A stretch of 64,000 nucleotides of DNA, from the NCBI GenBank assembly GCA_964439475.1, contig CAYTOT010000007.1:62001-126000 (forward strand), written 5' to 3'. The first letter of the stretch is position 1; every line of letters begins with the position of its first letter. The translations under genes were made by a program, and so were the position numbers. This DNA is from VBCG01 sp964439475 (lineage in GTDB: Bacteria; Pseudomonadota; Gammaproteobacteria; Burkholderiales; Casimicrobiaceae). Below, piece after piece: positions 59,322 to 64,000 of this stretch. The notes below the pieces were generated by a model. It was not told where the DNA came from. It did no database searches and saw only the letters and a list, made by a program, of their open reading frames with translations.

Positions 59322-60272
59322 ATGGATCTTCCCACCAACGACGCCGGCGTCAAGCACAAGGGCGACGCCAAGACCGCGCGCATCCCCATCAGGATCGTCC
59401 CGGCGGAAACGCTGCCGAAGCCGCCGTGGATCCGCGTGCGTGCATCCGCCTCGCCGCGTTTCATGGAGATCAAGAGGATCCTGCGCGAGCACCACCTGCA
59501 CACGGTGTGCGAGGAGGCGTCGTGCCCCAACATCGGCGAGTGCTTCGGCAAGGGCACCGCCACGTTCATGATCATGGGCGACATCTGCACCCGTCGCTGC
59601 CCGTTCTGCGACGTGGGACACGGGCGGCCGCTGCCGCTCGACGCCGACGAGCCGGTGAATCTCGCGAAGACGATCGCCGCGCTACGACTGAAGTACGTCG
59701 TGGTCACCAGCGTGGACCGCGACGACCTGCGCGACGGCGGCGCGCAGCACTTCGTCGATTGCATCCGCGCGGTACGCGAGCATTCGCCGCAGACGCAGAT
59801 CGAGGTGCTCGTCCCCGACTTTCGCGGCCGCCTCGACCGCGCGCTCGCGATCCTCGAGGCGGCGCCGCCCGATGTGATGAACCACAACGTCGAGACGGTG
59901 CCGCGCCTGTACCGGCAGGCGCGTCCGGGGTCCGACTACGCGCACTCGTTGAAGCTGCTCCAGCAGTTCAAGACCCGCGTGCCGGGCGTGCCGACCAAGT
60001 CCGGCATCATGGTGGGCCTGGGCGAGACCGACGACGAGATCCGCGCGACGATGCGCGACATGCGCGCGCACGACATCGACATGATCACGATCGGCCAGTA
60101 CCTGCAGCCGTCGCGCGATCACCTCCCGGTGCTGCGCTACGTGCATCCGGATGCCTTCGCCGATCTCGAGCGCGAGGCGTACGCGCTGGGCTTCCGGCAT
60201 GCGGCGGTGGGCGCGCTGGTGCGCTCGTCGTATCACGCGGACAAGCAGGCGGAGGACGTGCTCGCGGGGTAG
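59322..60272 (+). CDS. lipA: Lipoyl synthase LipA
   Basis: LipA is a radical-SAM enzyme that inserts two sulfurs into octanoyl-lipoyl domains. The auxiliary cluster cysteines are Cys63, Cys68 and Cys74 (CEEASCPNIGEC). The radical-SAM cluster is Cys89, Cys93 and Cys96 (CTRRCPFC). The C-terminal RSSYHAD contains the conserved Ser ligand. ATG 59322 gives 316 residues and the usual KTARIPIRIVP region near the start; longer in-frame starts at 59211, 59244 and a TTG at 59301 exist. TAGAAT at 59277-59282 could be a -10 box. It lies downstream of lipB. Confidence 0.95.
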   Translation: MDLPTNDAGVKHKGDAKTARIPIRIVPAETLPKPPWIRVRASASPRFMEIKRILREHHLHTVCEEASCPNIGECFGKGTATFMIMGDICTRRCPFCDVGHGRPLPLDADEPVNLAKTIAALRLKYVVVTSVDRDDLRDGGAQHFVDCIRAVREHSPQTQIEVLVPDFRGRLDRALAILEAAPPDVMNHNVETVPRLYRQARPGSDYAHSLKLLQQFKTRVPGVPTKSGIMVGLGETDDEIRATMRDMRAHDIDMITIGQYLQPSRDHLPVLRYVHPDAFADLEREAYALGFRHAAVGALVRSSYHADKQAEDVLAG

Positions 60273-60356
60273 CGCTCCGGCGCCCGCGTCGTCGACCCTG
60301 TCCACCCCGCCGCGCCGTTCGCGCTGGCGCGATGTGCGGCCGCGGTGAAGGGCGCG

Positions 60357-61349
60357 CTATTCCACCCTCGCGCCCGAGCGCCTGACGAGTTCCGCGCGAG
60401 CCGCATGCTCGCGGACGATGAACTCCCTGAACTGTGCCGGCGTGAGCGACGACGGCTCGTAGCCTCGCGCCAGCAACTCCCTGTCGCGGAACTCGGGTTC
60501 GGCGATCACCGCCGCAATGTCGCGGTGGATCAGCGAGACGAGGGTGGACGGCGTGCCGGCGGGCGCGAAGACGCCGTACCAGACCGTATACACGAGCGAC
60601 GGATAGCCCAACTCGATGAACGTGGGGACGTCCGGCAGCAACGGCGAGCGCCTCTCTCCGGCAAACGCGATGGGAACGAGCGCACCGGACTGGACGTGCG
60701 GCAGCGCGGAAAACACCCCCGCGAAGGTGATCGTCGCCTCGCCGCTGGCCACCGCACTGACCGATTGCGGCACGCCCCGGTACGGGACGTGCAGGAGGTC
60801 GATGCCTGCCTCCCTCTTCATGCGCTCGCCCGTGAGGTGCGGGGCGCTGCCCATGCCGAACGACGCATAGGTGAACTTGCCCGGATGCTCGCGCGCGACG
60901 GCGACGAGTTCGGCCAGGGTGCGCGCGGCCAGCGAGCGATGCGCGACCAGGAACTGATGCGACGTCGAGACCTGCGCCACGGGCACGAGGTCGCGCAGCG
61001 GATCGTAGGGAAGCTTCGCGTAGAGGTGGGGATTGACCGTGATGGCCGGATCGGAGGTGAGCAGCAGCGTGTAGCCGTCGGGCGCCGCGTTGGCAACGAA
61101 CTCGGTGCCGATGATCGAGTTGGCGCCCGGGCGGTTGGTCACCACGACCGGCTGGCCCCAGCGCGACGCGAGGCGCTCGGCGAGTGCGCGGGCGAGCAGG
61201 TCGAAGCCGCTGCCGCTCGCGGACGGCACGACGATCTGGACGGTGCGCGCCGGCCATGGCTCGTTCGCGCCCTGCGCAAAGGCGTTCGCGGACAGGAAGA
61301 GGATCAGGACGAGGAGCGCCGCCCATGGGCGCGTCACCGTTCGTCGCAT
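60357..61349 (-). CDS. Tripartite tricarboxylate transporter (Bug/TctC) binding protein
   Basis: This is a periplasmic solute-binding protein of 330 residues. The signal peptide (VTRPWAALLVLILFLSANAF, then AQG) is followed by the Bug family pattern: WPARTVQIVVPSASGSGFDL, QPVVVTNRPGANSIIGTEFV, APDGYTLLL, HVPYRGVPQS and LLPDVPTFIELGYP. The ligand is probably a carboxylate. No TctA/TctB membrane genes lie nearby, which is common for orphan Bug proteins in betaproteobacteria. ATG 61367 is an alternative start. It is divergent from the synthetase gene. Confidence 0.92.
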   Translation of the reverse strand: MRRTVTRPWAALLVLILFLSANAFAQGANEPWPARTVQIVVPSASGSGFDLLARALAERLASRWGQPVVVTNRPGANSIIGTEFVANAAPDGYTLLLTSDPAITVNPHLYAKLPYDPLRDLVPVAQVSTSHQFLVAHRSLAARTLAELVAVAREHPGKFTYASFGMGSAPHLTGERMKREAGIDLLHVPYRGVPQSVSAVASGEATITFAGVFSALPHVQSGALVPIAFAGERRSPLLPDVPTFIELGYPSLVYTVWYGVFAPAGTPSTLVSLIHRDIAAVIAEPEFRDRELLARGYEPSSLTPAQFREFIVREHAARAELVRRSGARVE

Positions 61350-61456
61350 GGCTGGCGAAGGTCGCATCTTGGCTCGAGGACACCCGCGCCGGTCGGCCGC
61401 GGTCGGCCGGGATAATACAATGCGTCGCATCCGGCCCGCCGCACGATGGATACCCG

Positions 61457-62899
61457 ATGAACGTTACCGAGCCGATTCGCCGCCACGCCGCCTCGATCCC
61501 GGACGCTCCGGCGTTCGTGAGGCACGGCGGCGAGGTGGTGAGCTATGCGCGATTCGAGCGGACGATCGACACCGTCGCGCGCCGCGCGCTCGCGCTGGGG
61601 CTCGCGCCGGGGCAGTGCGCCGTGCTCGCGGCACCGGATCTCTACCGGCAGGTGGTGGTGGCGCTGGCACTCGCGCGCATCGGCGTTGCGCACGGCCCCG
61701 CGAACCTGCCGGAGCGCTTCCCCTCCGCTGCGATCCTCGCGGCCGGGGCACCGTATTCCGGCAGCGCGCGCAGGATCGCGCTCGATGACCTGTGGATCGG
61801 CGGCGGCGACACCGCACCGGTCGTGATGAGTGCGGGCGGTGCGGCGACCTTCATGTACTGCCCGACGTCGGGCAGCACGGGCGTACCCAAGTTCGTTCCG
61901 ATCAGCCACGAGATTTCGCTCCGCCGCACGCGAATGCGGCCCGCGACGGGCATCGGCGACGGCCGCGGCATGGCGGCGACGCGGCTGGCCTCGCTCGTCG
62001 GCTCGGGGACGTCGTACGGCTTCAACAGCGCGCTGTTCGTCCTGCACGGAGGCGGGGCCTTCGTCCAGCATCCATCGGGGAATCGGGCGGTGCGCGACTG
62101 GCTCGCGCAGTCGGGAGTGAACTACCTCATCGCATCCCCGATCACGCTGCAGAAGACGCTGCAGGCGTTGCCGGGCATCATCCGGAACACGCTGGAGACG
62201 ATCGAGGTGGGTGGCGGCTCGCTGTCGCGCTCGATATACGACGAGGCCTGCGCGCGGCTGTGCGCCAGCATCACGATGGGCTACGGGTTCACGGAATGCG
62301 GGCGCGTCGCGTCGGCGCCCATGCGCGAGGTGCAGGACCGCAACGGCGGCGTGGGCTACGCCTGTCCGGGTGTCGAGGTTCGCATCGTGGACGCGGCCGG
62401 GGTGACGCTCCCTCCGGGGAGCGAGGGGCTGCTCAGCGTCCGCAGCGCGGCGAGCGCGCGCGGCTATCTCGATTCGCCCGCCGAAGAGGCGAAGGTCTTC
62501 CGCGACGGGTGGGTCCATGCGGGGGACCGCGCGATTCTGGAGGCCGACGGATACCTGCGCATCACCGGCCGGGACGACGAGTCGATCAACCTGGGCGGCG
62601 TGAAGGTCCAGTCGCAGGCCATCGAGCGGGCGCTGCTGGCGCTCGGCGGCGTGCGCGAGGTTGCCGTGTTCGGCGTCGCGCGCCCGGACGCGCCCCTCGC
62701 GCTATGTGCCGCGGTGGTGCCGTCGGCAACTCTCGATGCGCAGGCCTATCACCGGCGCTGCCGCGAGCATCTCGGAACGCGGACGCCGATGGTCATCATG
62801 CACCTGCCCGAGTTGCCGCGTAACGAGATGGGCAAGGTGCAGCGCGCCGAGCTGGTGGCCGCGGTGCTGCACCACAAGGGGTGGGCGGCGGGCACGTAG
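61457..62899 (+). CDS. AMP-dependent synthetase/ligase (acyl-CoA synthetase-like)
   Basis: This ANL-superfamily adenylating enzyme has 480 residues. Core motifs are A3 TSGSTGVPK (residues 137-145), A5 MGYGFTECGR, A7/A8 VHAGDRAILEADGYLRITGR followed by DDESINLGGVKV, and the C-terminal catalytic Lys in NEMGKVQR. The length and motifs suggest a fatty-acyl or aryl acid-CoA ligase; the acid is not predictable. An N-terminal ATG at 61457 gives MNVTEPIRRHAASIPDAPAF, typical of the family. It may be paired with the divergent binding protein in uptake and activation of an organic acid. Confidence 0.9.
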   Translation: MNVTEPIRRHAASIPDAPAFVRHGGEVVSYARFERTIDTVARRALALGLAPGQCAVLAAPDLYRQVVVALALARIGVAHGPANLPERFPSAAILAAGAPYSGSARRIALDDLWIGGGDTAPVVMSAGGAATFMYCPTSGSTGVPKFVPISHEISLRRTRMRPATGIGDGRGMAATRLASLVGSGTSYGFNSALFVLHGGGAFVQHPSGNRAVRDWLAQSGVNYLIASPITLQKTLQALPGIIRNTLETIEVGGGSLSRSIYDEACARLCASITMGYGFTECGRVASAPMREVQDRNGGVGYACPGVEVRIVDAAGVTLPPGSEGLLSVRSAASARGYLDSPAEEAKVFRDGWVHAGDRAILEADGYLRITGRDDESINLGGVKVQSQAIERALLALGGVREVAVFGVARPDAPLALCAAVVPSATLDAQAYHRRCREHLGTRTPMVIMHLPELPRNEMGKVQRAELVAAVLHHKGWAAGT

Positions 62900-62910
62900 T
62901 CTCGCCGTGG

Positions 62911-64000
62911 TCACCGGGGCAGCGGCGCCCCCTTCGGCCACAGGATCCACATCCGCCCCTCCTGCCGCATGCGCCCCGCTTCGCTCCCGGCCTCCGCGCC
63001 GAAGCCCCAGAAGAAGTCCGCACGCACCGGGCCGCGGATCGCCCCGCCCGTGTCCTGCGCCATCACGAGCCGATCGAGCGGCTCGTCCGACAGCGGGCGT
63101 GTCGTCGCGAGCCACACCGGCGTGCCGAGCGGAATGAAGCGCGCGTCGACGGCGACGGTGCGCTGCGCGAGCAGCGGCACGCCGAGCGAGCCCTGCGGAC
63201 CGTCGATCGCCGCGTCGAGCGAGCCCGGAGGCGGTGCCGGCACCTCGCGGAAGAACACGTAGCTCGGATTGGCATCGAGCAGTGCGCGCATCTCGTCGGG
63301 GTGCGCGTGTACCCATGAGCGGATCGCCTGCATCGACGCCCGTTCGCGCGTCAGTTCGCCGCGCTCGATCAGCACGGCCGCGACCGACCGGTACGGGTGG
63401 CCGTTCTGGTCGGCGTAGTTGAGGCGCATGACGGTGCCGTCGTCGAGGGCGATGCGGCCCGAGCCCTGGATCTCGAGGAAGAATGCCTCCACGGGATCGC
63501 TCACGTAGGCGAGCGGCATGGCCGGGAGTGCCGCGGGATTGCGCTCGATCTCCTCGCGCGACGGGTAGGGCACGACCCGGCGTCCCACCACGCGCCCGCG
63601 CACGCGCTTGTTCTTGAGCTCGGGAAACAACGAGGAGAGGTCCACGACGAGGAGATCGTCGGGCACGCCGTAGAGCGGAACGTCGTAGCGGTCGCTGCGG
63701 GTGCGCGATCCGGTGAGCAGCGGCTCGTAGTAGCCGGTGACGAGGCCCGTGTCGCCGCCGCCTTCGACCGCCACCCGGTACGGGCTAAAATGGGTCATGA
63801 AGAATGCACGTACCGCCGCCTCGTCCCGGCCATCGACGCCGGTGGCGGCGGTGCATGGCGCCCTCCACACGGCATCGTACGAGACGCGCTTCGCGAGCGC
63901 GCGGCAACCAATCAGGAAGGCGGGCCACGAGGCGGCGAGCCTGTCGCCGGCAAGGCCCGGCAGGTCGTTCCACTGCGCGGGTGTGAACGAGGCGCGCTGC
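62911..64000 (-). CDS. mltA: Membrane-bound lytic murein transglycosylase A (5' end outside window)
   Basis: MltA cleaves peptidoglycan between MurNAc and GlcNAc, forming 1,6-anhydro-MurNAc. The frame is open to the window edge: the residues read at the edge (ASFTPAQWNDLPGLAGDRLA, then ASWPAFLIGCRALAKR) match the N-terminal region. LVTGYYEPLLTGSRTRSDRYDVP is the MltA domain. FFLEIQGSGRIAL is the 3D-domain approach and VMAQDTGGAIRGPVRADFFW holds the catalytic Asp. The signal/lipobox lies outside the window. It converges with the synthetase gene, with 11 nt between stops. Confidence 0.94.
   Translation of the reverse strand, partial: QRASFTPAQWNDLPGLAGDRLAASWPAFLIGCRALAKRVSYDAVWRAPCTAATGVDGRDEAAVRAFFMTHFSPYRVAVEGGGDTGLVTGYYEPLLTGSRTRSDRYDVPLYGVPDDLLVVDLSSLFPELKNKRVRGRVVGRRVVPYPSREEIERNPAALPAMPLAYVSDPVEAFFLEIQGSGRIALDDGTVMRLNYADQNGHPYRSVAAVLIERGELTRERASMQAIRSWVHAHPDEMRALLDANPSYVFFREVPAPPPGSLDAAIDGPQGSLGVPLLAQRTVAVDARFIPLGTPVWLATTRPLSDEPLDRLVMAQDTGGAIRGPVRADFFWGFGAEAGSEAGRMRQEGRMWILWPKGAPLPR

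Noticed and set aside
1..64000. CRISPR arrays, prophage, transposases
   Set aside because: I saw no regularly spaced direct repeats of CRISPR length, no phage structural genes and no transposase motifs on either strand.

Overview
The window is about 64 kb of high-GC DNA that reads as the chromosome of a betaproteobacterium. Evidence includes the block TPR protein-lolB-ispE-tRNA-Gln-prs-rplY-pth-ychF, the dapF-DUF484-xerC cluster, the ammonium operon beside ubiK and comM, and the dacA-dat-ybeD-lipB-lipA line. A 100-base run of N (50095-50194) shows that it comes from a draft scaffold, and the bases on the two sides of the gap overlap. There is no rRNA, CRISPR array, prophage or intact insertion sequence.

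Region by region. 1-5657: the end of kup, rpoH with a perfect CIRCE operator, ftsY, then rsmD-coaD-ferredoxin. 5710-11381 (minus): a secreted DUF5648 protein with five Ig-like repeats, a dynamin-like GTPase and mutM. 11579-19113 (plus): outer-membrane biogenesis, isoprenoid and translation housekeeping genes with one tRNA-Gln. 19251-22645: two small envelope proteins, then dapF, DUF484 and xerC. 22764-26846 (minus): gshA, amtB, glnK and a TIGR02001-type outer-membrane protein, with a sigma-54 type promoter in front of the last three. 27101-29006: ubiK and comM. 29084-35594: accessory envelope and secreted proteins, among them a metzincin protease with a beta-helix-like tail and a beta-lactamase-fold lipoprotein. 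35703-39560: a 1285-residue FAD/Fe-S oxidoreductase. 40263-42830: an uncharacterised protein, an eroded TctC gene and a small cytochrome c. 42878-49222: a glycine-degradation locus with a tandem glycine riboswitch, gcvT-gcvH-gcvP, and then dadA. 49340-50931: a gap-truncated pilin accessory gene followed by a toxin-antitoxin pair. 51090-60272: cell-wall, D-amino-acid and lipoate genes, interrupted by metY, a flavin reductase, cfa and an Xre-RES toxin-antitoxin pair. 60357-64000: a TctC-type binding protein, an acyl-CoA synthetase-like enzyme and the 3' part of mltA.

How the genes fit together. The riboswitch senses glycine and controls its breakdown. GlnK and AmtB couple nitrogen status to ammonium uptake. 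LipB and LipA make the lipoyl group that GcvH carries, so the lipoate and glycine-cleavage loci depend on each other. RpoH under a CIRCE operator suggests HrcA control of the heat-shock sigma factor.

The most unusual structures are: two identical 67-bp palindrome-containing repeats inserted in frame in lipB; an Xre-RES pair placed so that the RES gene overlaps the lipB start; the second toxin-antitoxin pair, which abuts the assembly junction and has a perfect palindromic operator; a 14-bp tandem repeat just upstream of the glycine riboswitch promoter; and two multidomain secreted proteins.
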